Shown here one piece after another: positions 24,639-34,558 of a stretch of DNA of 64,000 nt. Both the position numbers and the translations under genes were made by a program. Source of the stretch: Dinghuibacter silviterrae (GTDB lineage Bacteria > Bacteroidota > Bacteroidia > Chitinophagales > Chitinophagaceae); assembly GCF_004366355.1 (NCBI RefSeq), contig NZ_SODV01000001.1, forward strand, positions 1,116,001 through 1,180,000. Reading direction: 5' to 3'. Position 1 is the first letter of the stretch, and the number at the start of each line of letters is the position of its first letter. Below the pieces are notes generated by a model. The model saw only the letters and a program-made list of their open reading frames with translations, was not told the origin of the DNA and did not search any database.

Positions 24639-27600
24639 ATGAGTTATATCCCCCAACATAAAGTCCGGCTTGTCACCGCGGCCTCCCTTTTTGACGGTCA
24701 CGACGCCGCTATAAACATCATGCGGCGCATCCTCCAAAGCAAAGGAGCGGAGATCATTCACCTGGGGCACAACCGCAGCGTCCGGGAAATCGTGGAGGCG
24801 GCGATAGAGGAAGACGTCCAAGGAATTGCCTTGACCAGCTACCAGGGCGGACACCTGGAATTCTTCAAATACATGTACGACCTCCTGCAGGAGAACGGGT
24901 GCGGCCACATCCGGATCTTCGGGGGCGGGGGTGGGACCATCCTGCCCGCCGAGATCCGGGACCTTCAACGCTACGGCATTACGCGGATCTATTCCCCGGA
25001 CGACGGGAGACGGCTGGGGCTGGAGGGGATGATTGAAGAAGTAGTGAAGGCGTGTGATTTCCCGCTTAACGGCAACGCCCGCTGGGATACCCCGCTCACA
25101 TTGTCGAAAGAACGGGATGTGCGGCGGGTGGCGCGGCTGATCACCAACGCGGAGAATGGGCTGGGTATACCGGGCGAAGCCCCTCAAGGCGCGGTCCCCG
25201 TTTTGGGGATCACAGGTACGGGGGGCGCGGGAAAGTCCTCCCTGACCGACGAAATCGTGCGCCGTTATCTGCGGACATACCCCGGCAAGACGCTGGCCAT
25301 CGTTTCGGTGGACCCTTCGAAGAAAAAAACAGGCGGCGCCCTGCTGGGCGACCGGATCCGGATGAACAGCATCGCCGATCCGCGGATCTATATGCGTTCC
25401 CTCGCCACCAGGGACAGCGACCGGGCCCTGAGCCACCACGTTGCCGAGGCGCTGGAGGTGTGCAAACAGGCGGGATATGACTGGATCATCCTCGAAAGCG
25501 CCGGGGTTGGCCAGGGTGACGCTTCCATCCTACCCTTCTGCGACGCCAGCCTGTACGTGATGACCCCCGAATACGGCGCGGCTTCCCAACTGGAGAAGAT
25601 CAACATGCTGGATTACGCCGACGTGATTGCCATCAACAAATTTGACAAGGCCGGCGCCCTGGATGCCCTCCGGGACGTACGCAAACAATACAAACGCAGC
25701 CACGGCCTCTGGGAAGCCCGGGACGAGGATCTGCCCGTGGTGGGCACTATTGCCGCCCAGTTTAACGACGCAGGCGTGCAAGAGCTCTTTGACCGGTTGG
25801 TGAAGGTGCTGGGTCAAACCCCCAATCGTACTTTTCCTCCCACAGCAAACATCGTGCATCACCGGGACACCGTCAGCAGGACACCGATCATCCCGGGGAG
25901 CAGGGTGCGGTACCTTTCGGAAATCTCCGAGGGAAACCGGAAATACGACCGGTGGGTGGAGGAGCAGGCGGCGATCGCCACGAAGTGGTATCAGGCGGAG
26001 GGGGTGCTCGCGGCTCTCGGAGGACAAAGCGCTGACGCCGTCGAACACCTGAAGGCCGACTGCCTCGCCCGTCTCCACCCCGACGCCCGCCAGGCCATCG
26101 AACGCTGGCCGTCCGTCCTGGAAAAATACAACGCGGACTTCCTTGAATACAAGGTCCGGGACCAGGTCATCCGCCAGCCCCTGACAACGACGAGTCTTTC
26201 AGGGACCCGCATCCCCCGCATCGTCCTGCCCAAATACAAGGACTGGGGGGACATCCTCCGCTGGCAATGCCAGGAAAACGTGGCGGGTTCCTTTCCCTAT
26301 ACGGCGGGTGTGTTCGACCTGAAACGGGCCGACGAAGACCCTACCCGCATGTTTGCCGGGGAAGGCGGCCCGGAACGGACCAACAAACGCTTTCACTACG
26401 TCTCGCTGGGACAGCCTGCACGCCGGTTGAGCACGGCCTTTGACAGCGTGACCTTGTACGGTGAAGACCCCGGCCGCCGTCCGGATATCTATGGCAAAAT
26501 AGGGAACTCGGGGGTGAGCATCGCCACCGTCGACGACGCAAAAAAGCTGTACAGCGGTTTTGACCTGTGTGATCCGCGGACGTCGGTGTCCATGACCATC
26601 AACGGACCCGCGCCTGTGATCTTAGCCTTTTTTCTGCAAGCAGCTATCGACCAGGCTTGCGAAAAGTGGATCACCGAACAGGGAAGATGGGACGAAGTGG
26701 AAAAAATTCTCCAGCAAAAATACGCCCACCACACGCGTCCCGGCTATTACAACCCCGGTGCACCCGAACGCCTGCCCGAGGGGAACGACGGCCTGGGTCT
26801 CCGGCTTCTGGGGATCAGCGGGGCGGAAGTGTTGCCGCCAGACGCCTACGAAACGGTCAAGGCAGGCGCCTTGTCGGCCGTACGCGGCACCGTGCAGGCC
26901 GATATCCTCAAGGAGGACCAGGCGCAGAACACCTGTATCTTCTCCACGGAGTTTGCGCTAAAGCTGATGGGCGATGTACAAGCCTATTTCATCACCCACA
27001 AGGTCCGCAACTTTTATAGTGTATCCATCAGCGGGTACCACATCGCCGAGGCGGGTGCCAACCCGATCACCCAACTGGCCTTTACACTGGCCAACGGGTT
27101 TACGTATGTGGAATATTATTTGAGCCGCGGGATGCGCATCGATGACTTCGCACCCTCGCTTAGTTTCTTTTTTTCCAATGGAATGGATCCGGAATACAGT
27201 GTTATCGGGCGTGTCGCACGGCGGATCTGGGCGAAGGCCATGCGCTATACCTATGGCGCGGGCGAACGCAGCCAGAAGCTCAAATACCATATCCAGACCA
27301 GCGGCCGGAGCCTCCACGCCCAGGAGATCGACTTTAACGACATCCGCACGACGCTGCAGGCCCTGTACGCCATCTACGATAACTGCAATTCCCTTCATAC
27401 AAACGCCTACGACGAGGCGATTACCACGCCCACGGAAGCCTCGGTGCGCCGCGCCATGGCCATACAGCTGATCATCAACCGGGAGCTGGGGAGCGCCGCC
27501 ACCGAAAACTTTATCCAGGGGTCGTTTGTCGTGGAAGAGCTCACCGACCTGGTTGAAGAAGCCGTGCTCGCCGAGTTCGACCGGCTCACCGAACGGGGCG

Positions 27601-27983
27601 GGGTCCTCGGCGCCATGGAACGGATGTACCAGCGCAGCAAAATCCAGGAAGAAAGCCTGCACTACGAGACCCTCAAACATACCGGCGCCTATCCCATCGT
27701 TGGGGTCAACACTTTCTTAGGCAAACAGGGGAGTCCTACCGTCGTGCCCACCGAGGTCATCCGCAGTACGACGGAGGAAAAGGAGCAACAGATCCAAAAC
27801 CTGGAAGCGTTTCACCGCTATCATGCCGAAGCGGGCGCCCTTGCCCTGGAAAGGTTGAAACAGTCGGCCCTGAACGGGGAGAACCTCTTTGGGACATTGA
27901 TGGACACCGTAAGGGTGTGTTCTCTCGGGCAAATCACCCACGCGTTGTACGAAGTGGGCGGACAGTACAGGAGGAATATGTAG
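24639..27983 (+). CDS. icmF: Fused isobutyryl-CoA mutase IcmF
   Basis: 1114 aa, the usual IcmF length and domain order. The N-terminal cobalamin domain has D19-G20-H21-D22 (the lower-ligand histidine) and [14 protein letters not shown] MeaI-type G-protein chaperone follows, with Walker [10 protein letters not shown] near residue 192 and ESAGVGQGD. The C-terminal acyl-CoA mutase barrel covers about 530-1100 ([39 protein letters not shown]). It interconverts isobutyryl-CoA and n-butyryl-CoA with adenosylcobalamin, with GTP-driven cofactor loading. It starts about 1 kb beyond radA; glucokinase follows by 14 nt but has its own -7-like box. Confidence 0.95.
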   Translation: MSYIPQHKVRLVTAASLFDGHDAAINIMRRILQSKGAEIIHLGHNRSVREIVEAAIEEDVQGIALTSYQGGHLEFFKYMYDLLQENGCGHIRIFGGGGGTILPAEIRDLQRYGITRIYSPDDGRRLGLEGMIEEVVKACDFPLNGNARWDTPLTLSKERDVRRVARLITNAENGLGIPGEAPQGAVPVLGITGTGGAGKSSLTDEIVRRYLRTYPGKTLAIVSVDPSKKKTGGALLGDRIRMNSIADPRIYMRSLATRDSDRALSHHVAEALEVCKQAGYDWIILESAGVGQGDASILPFCDASLYVMTPEYGAASQLEKINMLDYADVIAINKFDKAGALDALRDVRKQYKRSHGLWEARDEDLPVVGTIAAQFNDAGVQELFDRLVKVLGQTPNRTFPPTANIVHHRDTVSRTPIIPGSRVRYLSEISEGNRKYDRWVEEQAAIATKWYQAEGVLAALGGQSADAVEHLKADCLARLHPDARQAIERWPSVLEKYNADFLEYKVRDQVIRQPLTTTSLSGTRIPRIVLPKYKDWGDILRWQCQENVAGSFPYTAGVFDLKRADEDPTRMFAGEGGPERTNKRFHYVSLGQPARRLSTAFDSVTLYGEDPGRRPDIYGKIGNSGVSIATVDDAKKLYSGFDLCDPRTSVSMTINGPAPVILAFFLQAAIDQACEKWITEQGRWDEVEKILQQKYAHHTRPGYYNPGAPERLPEGNDGLGLRLLGISGAEVLPPDAYETVKAGALSAVRGTVQADILKEDQAQNTCIFSTEFALKLMGDVQAYFITHKVRNFYSVSISGYHIAEAGANPITQLAFTLANGFTYVEYYLSRGMRIDDFAPSLSFFFSNGMDPEYSVIGRVARRIWAKAMRYTYGAGERSQKLKYHIQTSGRSLHAQEIDFNDIRTTLQALYAIYDNCNSLHTNAYDEAITTPTEASVRRAMAIQLIINRELGSAATENFIQGSFVVEELTDLVEEAVLAEFDRLTERGGVLGAMERMYQRSKIQEESLHYETLKHTGAYPIVGVNTFLGKQGSPTVVPTEVIRSTTEEKEQQIQNLEAFHRYHAEAGALALERLKQSALNGENLFGTLMDTVRVCSLGQITHALYEVGGQYRRNM

Positions 27984-27991
27984 TATCTTTA
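27984..27991 (+). promoter_or_regulatory. -7-like box of the glucokinase gene
   Basis: TATCTTTA differs from TAnnTTTG only at the last base and ends 6 nt before the ATG at 27998. It overlaps the icmF stop codon region, so the gene may be transcribed both with icmF and on its own. Confidence 0.4.
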
Positions 27992-27997
27992 GCGCCT

Positions 27998-29014
27998 ATG
28001 CGCATCCCCATCGCTTTAAAAGATACCGATTCCCCCGGCCGCCCCCTCGTGCTGGCCGCCGACCTCGGGGGCACCAAGTGCAACATGGCGCTTTTCCGCC
28101 ACCAGGATCAAGGTCCGGTCCTGCTTCGCCAGGATCATTTTCCCTCCGCCCAGTTCTCCTCCATGGCGGACATCGTCCGGAAGTTTATCGGCACAGACCC
28201 CATGCCCGATGTTATTTGTATAGGCGTGGCCGGTCCCGTCCTGGAGGGCAAATCCAAACTCACGAACCTGACCTGGGACGTCGACCAGCAACAGTTGGAG
28301 CAAGAATTGGGCGTGGGAAAAGTAGCGTTGATCAACGACCTCGAAGCCACCGCCTATGGTCTTGCGGCGCTGGAGGATAAGGATGTCCTGAGTTTCCCCG
28401 GCAATGGCGGCACTCCGGGGAACATCGCCCTGATCGCGCCCGGCACGGGTTTGGGCGAAGCCGGTCTCTACTGGGACGGGGCGCACTATCATCCCTTTGC
28501 CACCGAAGGCGGACACGCAGGTTTCGGACCACGCGAAGCCATTGACCTGGAATTGTTCAACCACCTGCACACCCAATACGAACACATCAGCTGGGAGCGC
28601 GTGGTCTCCGGTCAGGGGATCATGAACATCTTTCACTTCCTGGTGGAGGTGAAGCAAAGACCTTGCTCCGAAGCATTGATGGCCGCCGCCAAAGAAGACG
28701 GGGCTGCCGCCGTAAGCCAGGCGGCGCTGACCGCCGGTGATCCCACCGCCAGGGAAGCCCTGGACATGTTCGTGCGCTACCTCGCGATCGAATCAGCCAA
28801 CCTTGTGCTCAAAATGAAAGGCACGGGCGGGCTGTATATCGGGGGCGGCATACCCGTCGCCGTCCTGCCGCTGTTGCAATCCGGGGAATGGCTCCATGTC
28901 TTTCACAAGGGCGGGCGTATGCGGCCGCTGCTGGAAAGCGTCGATGTGCACATCGTTCTCCAGGCAAAGACGGCGCTCTTTGGCGCGGGCTGGTACGGAA
29001 TGTACAATATGTAG
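27998..29014 (+). CDS. glk: Glucokinase (GLK family)
   Basis: 338 aa from ATG 27998; the open frame extends upstream into icmF to 27917 but the extension is a shadow. Motifs of the ATP-dependent glucokinase family: LAADLGGTKCNMALF (phosphate loop near residue 20), GVAGPVLEGKSKLTNLTWD, ALINDLEATAYG (sugar-binding and catalytic Asp) and IAPGTGLGEAGLYWDG. It phosphorylates glucose to glucose-6-phosphate in the cytoplasm. Its stop codon is 1 nt from the convergent LacX-type gene. Confidence 0.93.
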   Translation: MRIPIALKDTDSPGRPLVLAADLGGTKCNMALFRHQDQGPVLLRQDHFPSAQFSSMADIVRKFIGTDPMPDVICIGVAGPVLEGKSKLTNLTWDVDQQQLEQELGVGKVALINDLEATAYGLAALEDKDVLSFPGNGGTPGNIALIAPGTGLGEAGLYWDGAHYHPFATEGGHAGFGPREAIDLELFNHLHTQYEHISWERVVSGQGIMNIFHFLVEVKQRPCSEALMAAAKEDGAAAVSQAALTAGDPTAREALDMFVRYLAIESANLVLKMKGTGGLYIGGGIPVAVLPLLQSGEWLHVFHKGGRMRPLLESVDVHIVLQAKTALFGAGWYGMYNM

Positions 29015-29015
29015 T

Positions 29016-29882
29016 TTAGTGCAGTTCGACGGTCCACGCGCGGCTCCACGTCGCCCCTGCCGCCAGCGCCACGATCCCCTTTTTATGCGTGAGCTCCTGG
29101 TCGGTGTCCACCTCGTCGGCGTGCCCCTGCCAGGGTTCGATACACACAAAAGGGGCATCCGGTGCCGCCCATATCCCGAGGTCTGGCCAGTCGCGGATGC
29201 GGAAGGTCAACCCGTGCGGGGTTTTGCTGCTGCCCAGCGTCACGGTGTCGGATACCAGGCCGTTCAGCACGATGGCGTCCTGGGTAAACAGCGCATGACT
29301 CAGGTGGACAAGGCGTTCGTCTTGTAAAAAGGGTGTGGCCGTCTTGCTCAAAAGACCGTCCGCAAGCACGCGACGGCTGGCCGTTTCCGGTTGGCTAAAC
29401 GTCAGGGTATAGTCTTCGTATTCCGTTCCCGCTACCAGCGGCACCGCAAAGGCAGGGTGGCCACCGACGGAGAAAAACAAGGGCCCGTCACCGGGGTTGT
29501 GGACCTCGTATCGTAATTCCATCACGGCGCCGTCCAACCGATAATGAAGGCGTAATATGAAAGGAAAAGGAAAGACGCTACGGGTGCTCTCGTCGTCCGA
29601 AAGACTGAATTCGGCTTCCGACGGACCGAGGTGGCTTACAACAAAGGTCTTGTCCCTGGCAAACCCGTGCCTGGGGAGGGTGTATGTCTTACCCTGGTAA
29701 CGGTAATGGTTATCCCTTAGGGTACCGACGATAGGGAAAAGTACGGGGGAGAACTTTCCCCAAAAGGCCGGGTCGCCTTTCCATAAGTAATTCAGCCCGT
29801 TATCCTTCCGGCATAGCATTTGCAACTCCGCCCCTTTGGGGTCGATAGCCACCTGTAAAAGGTCGTTGTGCAGTTCGATCAT
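29016..29882 (-). CDS. LacX-like aldose 1-epimerase family protein
   Basis: 288 aa. The epimerase-like beta-sandwich is recognised from GAELQMLCRKDNGLNYLWKG, KFSPVLFPIVGTLRDN, LPRHGFARDKTF and SVGGHPAFAVPL (catalytic-type histidine), as in LacX/YphB proteins. It probably acts on hexoses or hexose-6-phosphates, which fits its place next to glucokinase. Translation starts 4 nt after a -7 box (TAAATTTG), so the mRNA is nearly leaderless. The -33 element lies in the 3' end of the tnpB element. Confidence 0.88.
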   Translation of the reverse strand: MIELHNDLLQVAIDPKGAELQMLCRKDNGLNYLWKGDPAFWGKFSPVLFPIVGTLRDNHYRYQGKTYTLPRHGFARDKTFVVSHLGPSEAEFSLSDDESTRSVFPFPFILRLHYRLDGAVMELRYEVHNPGDGPLFFSVGGHPAFAVPLVAGTEYEDYTLTFSQPETASRRVLADGLLSKTATPFLQDERLVHLSHALFTQDAIVLNGLVSDTVTLGSSKTPHGLTFRIRDWPDLGIWAAPDAPFVCIEPWQGHADEVDTDQELTHKKGIVALAAGATWSRAWTVELH

Positions 29883-29886
29883 GTTC

Positions 29887-29917
29887 CAAATTTATCGTAT
29901 TGGCAATACTATACAAA
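29887..29917 (-). promoter_or_regulatory. Promoter of the LacX-like gene, overlapping the tnpB end
   Basis: On the minus strand: -33 TTTG (29917-29914), a 19-nt spacer, then -7 TAAATTTG (29894-29887). Both match the Bacteroidota consensus. The -33 box is inside the hairpin that spans the tnpB stop codon. Confidence 0.65.
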
Positions 29918-29930
29918 TTCACATTTGTAT
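29897..29930 (-). repeat. Right-end hairpins of the tnpB element / probable omega-RNA 3' part
   Basis: Two hairpins lie next to each other: arms 29911-29918 and 29923-29930 (8 bp, 4-nt loop, across the tnpB stop codon) and 29897-29901 with 29905-29909 (GTATT/AATAC, 3-nt loop). In TnpB systems the guide RNA scaffold comes from the 3' end of tnpB and the right end, so these are candidate scaffold stems. The exact end is unknown. Confidence 0.5.
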
Positions 29931-31082
29931 CCTTTCCTGCTTCATCGTCCGGCGCATCCGCCGTGGCTCCACAGGCTCTTCGGAGCTACCCACCCCTGAT
30001 TCTATTCCTTTTGACAGGATATTCCTAGCCGCATTCACATCCCTGTCATGGGTTGTCTGGCAGGATGCACAGATCCATTCGCGCAACGACAGGTCCAGCT
30101 CTTCAAATATATAGCCACAATGGGAACAGGTCTTAGAGCTGGGATACCACTGGTCTATACGAAAAACCCGCTTACCACACCATCGACCCTTGTATTCCAA
30201 CATCGTTATGAACATAGACCAACCCACGTCGCTGATTGCTCGGGCAAGCCTATGGTTTTTGACCATATTCTTCACCCGAAGATTCTCCACACAGAACGTA
30301 TCGATTTGGTTATCAACGATGAGCCGTGTGGAAAGCTTTTGTAAGAAATCATTCCGCTGATTCGCTATTTTCTCATGGAGGACCGCCACCTTTCGGTTGG
30401 CTTTCGTTCGGTTTTGGCTCCCCTTTTTCTTTCTGATCGCCCTCCGTTGCATGACCTTTAGACGGGTCAAAGATGTTGCAAGATATTTGGGATTGTCGAT
30501 CTTTTCTCCATTCGATAGCACTACAAAATGTGCTAACCCCATGTCTATACCTATGGCTCGCTCCGTTTTTGAGGGCTGGATCTTGTCATGGGCCAATTCA
30601 GCCAGAATGGACGCAAAATATTTGCCCGTAGCCGTCCTGCTGATCGTCACGGTTTTGATCTTACCCTCGAATTTCCTGGATAGTACAATGGGAATGTCCT
30701 TTATTTTGGGGATGGTCAAAGTTCCATTCCCCCAATCTATCTTCCTGGTGTTGTTGGGACATTGAAAACTCCCACCGTTCCGTTTGCTTTTGAACTTGGG
30801 AAATCCACTTCCACGGAAGAAATTCTTGAAAGCAACGTCTACCTTTTTGACAGATGCCTGTAACGCCTGGCTATCTACTTCCTTTATCCAATCAAAGGTT
30901 TGCCTAAGATCGACCAGTTGATAACAAAGGTCAATGGCTGAAATGTTTGTCCCATTGCGGTAAGCCCAAATTTTTACTTCGAGGGCTAGATTATAAACCA
31001 ACCGGCAAACGTCAATGGACCTATCGATCCGGCTGGCTTGCTTTTTGGAGGGATAAAGACGATATTTATATACTTTCGGCAC
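29919..31082 (-). CDS. tnpB: TnpB (OrfB) RNA-guided nuclease
   Basis: 387 aa, full length. It has the N-terminal helical/WED-like region (YRLYPSKKQASRIDRSIDVC) and the RuvC-like nuclease with D180 (AIGIDMG), E266 (CVENLRV) and D348 (HDRDVNAARN). A zinc finger with C319/C322 and C338/C341 lies between the last two. All expected catalytic residues are present, so it should be active rather than a domesticated dead copy. No tnpA transposase is adjacent, so the element is mobilised in trans or is stranded. The reading frame is undamaged. Confidence 0.93.
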   Translation of the reverse strand: MPKVYKYRLYPSKKQASRIDRSIDVCRLVYNLALEVKIWAYRNGTNISAIDLCYQLVDLRQTFDWIKEVDSQALQASVKKVDVAFKNFFRGSGFPKFKSKRNGGSFQCPNNTRKIDWGNGTLTIPKIKDIPIVLSRKFEGKIKTVTISRTATGKYFASILAELAHDKIQPSKTERAIGIDMGLAHFVVLSNGEKIDNPKYLATSLTRLKVMQRRAIRKKKGSQNRTKANRKVAVLHEKIANQRNDFLQKLSTRLIVDNQIDTFCVENLRVKNMVKNHRLARAISDVGWSMFITMLEYKGRWCGKRVFRIDQWYPSSKTCSHCGYIFEELDLSLREWICASCQTTHDRDVNAARNILSKGIESGVGSSEEPVEPRRMRRTMKQERIQM

Positions 31083-31099
31083 AAGTCAAACGCACCCCA

Positions 31100-31117
31100 T
31101 GAAAATACTAATTTTCA
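31100..31117. repeat. Left-end hairpin of the tnpB element
   Basis: TGAAAAT and ATTTTCA pair around a 4-nt loop, with a possible CGC/GCG extension past a bulge. Such subterminal imperfect palindromes are what IS200/IS605 transposases recognise. It is 17 nt upstream of the tnpB ATG. Confidence 0.55.
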
Positions 31118-31158
31118 GCGTGTCTGTGTAAACTTAATTGTTGTATTTTAAATTTCTT

Positions 31159-32490
31159 ATGATACCACATCGTCTGCCGGCGATCCTGCTGGGTTGGGGC
31201 TTATGTCTGGCGCATCCTTCCAGGGCACAGGATTCTACTGTCTGGGATCTTAAAACCTGCCTGACGTATGCCAGGGATAACAACATTACCATCAGCTCCG
31301 CCCGTTTGAACGTGGAGACCGGTCAACAGGAACTGCTCCTTTCCAAGGCGGCCAAACTACCCAACCTTTACGGTTCCACGAGTCAAACCTATACACACAG
31401 CAAGAATGCCAACCCGGTCGTGGGTGGCTTTCAAACCCAATCCAGCTTTGCCAGCGACTATAGTGCAACTTCGGGGATGACCCTCTACCAGGGCGGCTAC
31501 CTGAACGACGTCGTCCGCCAAAATCAACTTATCGTTAAATCCGACAACCTTGCCGTCATAGAAGACATCGCCAACATAGACGTGCAGATCACGGCGGCTT
31601 ATCTGAACATCCTTTTGGCCAAGGAAACGATCGTTTATGAAAAGGACCTGGTCACCACTTCGGAAGCCCAGGTCAAACAAGCCCAGCAGGAATATGACGC
31701 GGGCAGCATCGCCAAAGTAAACCTGGCGCAGCTCCAGGCCCAACTGGCTACGGACCAGTACACGCTGGTCACGGGTCAGAGCAACCTCCGGCAGGCATTA
31801 CTCAACCTCAAGGTGCTGTTGCAACTGCCCTACGGTACCACCTTTGACATCGCCACACCCAAAGATACCCTGATGGCTACCGCGTTGGTGCCTTCGCTGG
31901 ACAGCGCCCAGCAGGCCGCCTACCGGACAAGACCCGAGATCCAGATCGGACAGATGGGTGTACAAAGCGCCCGGCTGGACCTGGCAAAAGCCAGGGCTGG
32001 TTACTACCCGACGCTGAAAGCAAATGCTGAACTATCGACGGGGTTTTCCAACAACAGCAAAGACGCCTATTTCCAGCAGCTCGACGACAACTTTTTCCAG
32101 GAGATAGGGGTGACCTTGTCAATCCCTATTTTTGCCAACAGGATCAACCGGACCAATGTAGAGAACGCCAGGATCGAGATCCGGCAGCAGGAGCTCAACC
32201 TTAAGAGCGCCACCACGGCCCTCTCCCAAACGGTTGAACAGTATTACATCAACGTCGTCAACGCCCAGGGACAATACAACGCAGCCGTAGACCAGCTCCG
32301 GTATACGGAAGAAAGCTACCGGATCGCCACCGAAGAGCTCAAGGTCGGGGCGACCAATACGGTACAATTCCTCCAGCAAAAGAACGCCTATATACAGGCA
32401 CTGCAAGCGTATGTACAGGCCAAATACAATGCTGTCCTGGATGTCAAGATCTACGACTTTTATACCGGTGCACCCATAAACCTGAACTGA
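31159..32490 (+). CDS. TolC-family outer membrane efflux protein
   Basis: 443 aa from ATG 31159 with a signal peptide (about 1-24, ending SRAQ). Two TolC/OEP repeats are present (about 30-220 and 235-430), with the typical coiled-coil heptads and motifs such as TSGMTLYQGGYLNDVVRQNQ, AKARAGYYPTLKANAELSTG and VGATNTVQFLQQKNAYIQA. It should form the trimeric outer membrane duct for the MacA/MacB-type pump encoded next (7-nt gap). Its upstream region has been invaded by the tnpB element, so the native promoter may be altered. Confidence 0.93.
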   Translation: MIPHRLPAILLGWGLCLAHPSRAQDSTVWDLKTCLTYARDNNITISSARLNVETGQQELLLSKAAKLPNLYGSTSQTYTHSKNANPVVGGFQTQSSFASDYSATSGMTLYQGGYLNDVVRQNQLIVKSDNLAVIEDIANIDVQITAAYLNILLAKETIVYEKDLVTTSEAQVKQAQQEYDAGSIAKVNLAQLQAQLATDQYTLVTGQSNLRQALLNLKVLLQLPYGTTFDIATPKDTLMATALVPSLDSAQQAAYRTRPEIQIGQMGVQSARLDLAKARAGYYPTLKANAELSTGFSNNSKDAYFQQLDDNFFQEIGVTLSIPIFANRINRTNVENARIEIRQQELNLKSATTALSQTVEQYYINVVNAQGQYNAAVDQLRYTEESYRIATEELKVGATNTVQFLQQKNAYIQALQAYVQAKYNAVLDVKIYDFYTGAPINLN

Positions 32491-32497
32491 TACATTT

Positions 32498-33775
32498 ATG
32501 AAGAAGAAAAAAAATTATATAGGCTGGTGGATCGCAGGGCTCGTTGTCCTGGCGGGTGCGGCCGTTTGGTTTTTTGGGTTTGTCAAAAAAGACAAGCCCG
32601 CACAGGTGCTTACCGCTACAGCGTTTATGGGGACCATTACCCAAAGCGTGACGGCAACGGGCTCTTTGCAGCCCGTGGATACCGTGGCGGTCGGCACCCA
32701 GGAATCGGGTACCATTGCCAAGGTATACGTGGATTTCAATTCGGTCGTCAAAAAGGGACAATTGCTGGCCGAGCTCGACAAATCCCTCCTAAACGCCAGC
32801 GTCGCTCAGTTCGAGGGCTCCCTGGCCGCGGCCCAAAGTCAGGTGGTTTTTGAAAAAGCCAACTTCGAACGCCAGCAACTCCTTTATAATACGGGCGCCA
32901 TCAGCAAAGCGGACTATGAGACGGCGGAATACCAATACCAGGCGGCCGAAGGCTCGGTGAACAGCATTGCGTCGCAGCTCAGGGGCGCCCGGCAAAACCT
33001 GGCCTACGCCAGCATCTATTCACCCATCGACGGAACGGTGTTGTCCCGGGCCATCAGCGCCGGGCAGACAGTGGCCGCCAGTTTTAGTACCCCGACCTTA
33101 TTCATCATCGCCCGCGACCTTACAAAGATGCAGGTCCAGGCCGCGGTAGACGAAGCCGACATCGGCAACGTCACCAACGGGCAAAACGTCACCTTTACGG
33201 TGGATGCTTTCCCGAATAATGTATTCGAAGGGATCGTACAGGACGTACGGCTCAACCCGACGACCTCCTCCAACGTGGTCACCTACACGACGATCATCGC
33301 CGCGCCGAACCAGGACAAAAAGCTGAAGCCCGGCATGACGGCCAACATCTCTATTTTCACCCAAGTAGACTCGGGCGTGATGCTGATCCCCGCCAAGGCG
33401 CTCAAGTTTAGCCCCGACCCCTCGCTCGCAAAGAATTATAAGGTCGTCGAAAATCCGGAGGCCGCCCATATCAGAACGACTGCCCGCCTGGACACCATCG
33501 GCCTTGCCGGGGAGGTCGTGAAAAAAAATTCGAACAAAGGCCGGCGTGCCGCCATCTGGATCCGGAGTGGAGACTCCCTGGTACAAAAGGTCATCCGGAC
33601 CGGGCTCAACGATGATACCAACGTGGAGGTAGTGAGCGGGCTTTCGGGGGACGAGACGATCGTGGTCGGCACACAGGCCGCGGGCACCGCCCCCGCCGCG
33701 ACCACCACGGCCACCAGTCCGTTTATGCCGCGCCGGGGTGGGAGCAGCACGACGAAAAAGCCGGCGGCAAATTAG
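32498..33775 (+). CDS. macA: Periplasmic adaptor subunit of a MacAB-type efflux pump
   Basis: 425 aa. One N-terminal membrane anchor (about 7-27) is followed by a HlyD/MacA adaptor: barrel-sandwich segment (LQPVDTVAVGTQESGTIAKV), alpha-hairpin (about 100-170), lipoyl half SPIDGTVLSRAISAGQTVA, beta-barrel and membrane-proximal domain. A Thr/Ala-rich tail ends the protein. It bridges the ABC permease to TolC and stimulates the ATPase. Order tolC - macA - ATPase - permease with gaps of 1-32 nt indicates one operon. Confidence 0.92.
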   Translation: MKKKKNYIGWWIAGLVVLAGAAVWFFGFVKKDKPAQVLTATAFMGTITQSVTATGSLQPVDTVAVGTQESGTIAKVYVDFNSVVKKGQLLAELDKSLLNASVAQFEGSLAAAQSQVVFEKANFERQQLLYNTGAISKADYETAEYQYQAAEGSVNSIASQLRGARQNLAYASIYSPIDGTVLSRAISAGQTVAASFSTPTLFIIARDLTKMQVQAAVDEADIGNVTNGQNVTFTVDAFPNNVFEGIVQDVRLNPTTSSNVVTYTTIIAAPNQDKKLKPGMTANISIFTQVDSGVMLIPAKALKFSPDPSLAKNYKVVENPEAAHIRTTARLDTIGLAGEVVKKNSNKGRRAAIWIRSGDSLVQKVIRTGLNDDTNVEVVSGLSGDETIVVGTQAAGTAPAATTTATSPFMPRRGGSSTTKKPAAN

Positions 33776-33807
33776 CGCCCGGCTTTGCACGTCAACAAAT
33801 TCGAACT

Positions 33808-34557
33808 ATGGCGAACAAAATTCTGGAAATACAAAACCTGAAGCGCGAGTTCCACATGGGCACGGAAGTCGTCCGGGCGCTCAAAGGCGTCACCTTCGAC
33901 GTGACCGCCGGGGAGTTCGTGACGATCATGGGCAGCAGCGGATCGGGCAAAACGACGATGCTCAATATCCTGGGCTGTCTGGACAAACCCACGGACGGGA
34001 AATACCTGCTCGACGGGGTCGACATCGGCGCCTTGTCCAGAAACGACCTGGCACGGCTGCGCAACCTCAAGATCGGGTTCGTTTTCCAGGCCTACAACCT
34101 GCTCCCCCGGACCTCCGCCCTCGAAAACGTGGAGCTGCCGTTGTTGTACAACTCTTCCGTCTCCGCCCACGACCGGCGGGAACGGGCCATCAAGGCCCTG
34201 GAAGCGGTCAAGCTCGCCGACCGCCTCGACCACACCCCCAGCCAGCTATCCGGTGGTCAGCAACAACGCGTGGCCATCGCCCGCGCCCTGGTCAATGAGC
34301 CCGTCATGATCCTTGCCGACGAAGCCACGGGGAACCTCGATTCCCGGACGTCCTACGAGATCATGGCCCTTTTCCAGGAGCTCAACGCAACACAGCAAAA
34401 GACCATCGTCTTTGTCACCCACGAACCGGATATCGCCTCGTTCAGCAGCCGTACGGTCATGCTTCGCGATGGCAAATTGATGAAGGATTACGCCAACGAG
34501 AATAAACGATCCGCGCGCGAAGTGCTCGCTGCGCTTCCCGTGTCGGACGACTACTAA
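33808..34557 (+). CDS. MacB-type ABC transporter ATP-binding protein
   Basis: 249 aa. All ABC motifs are present: Walker A GSSGSGKTT (near 40-48), Q-loop FVFQAYNLL, signature LSGGQQQRVAIARALV, Walker B MILADEATGNLDS and the H-loop FVTHEPD. It matches the LolD/MacB/FtsE group that works with FtsX-type permeases. It powers the permease encoded 1 nt downstream for efflux of small molecules, peptides or lipids. In this phylum MacB is often split into separate ATPase and permease genes, as here. Confidence 0.93.
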   Translation: MANKILEIQNLKREFHMGTEVVRALKGVTFDVTAGEFVTIMGSSGSGKTTMLNILGCLDKPTDGKYLLDGVDIGALSRNDLARLRNLKIGFVFQAYNLLPRTSALENVELPLLYNSSVSAHDRRERAIKALEAVKLADRLDHTPSQLSGGQQQRVAIARALVNEPVMILADEATGNLDSRTSYEIMALFQELNATQQKTIVFVTHEPDIASFSSRTVMLRDGKLMKDYANENKRSAREVLAALPVSDDY

Positions 34558-34558
34558 T

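Larger units (their letters stand above)
29883..31127 (-). mobile_element. IS200/IS605-type element with tnpB only
   Basis: The boundaries are inferred. The element contains one intact tnpB, a hairpin near each end (31100-31117 upstream and 29911-29930 plus 29897-29909 downstream) and no tnpA. On the coding strand TTTAC (31132-31128) lies just upstream of the probable left end and could be the target/TAM motif, by analogy with TTAC/TTGAT-type elements. It sits between the LacX-like and tolC-like genes. Confidence 0.6.

Noticed and set aside
29919-31082. TnpB considered as a nuclease-dead regulator (TldR-like)
   Set aside because: D180, E266 and D348 and the zinc finger are all intact, so a dead regulator is unlikely.
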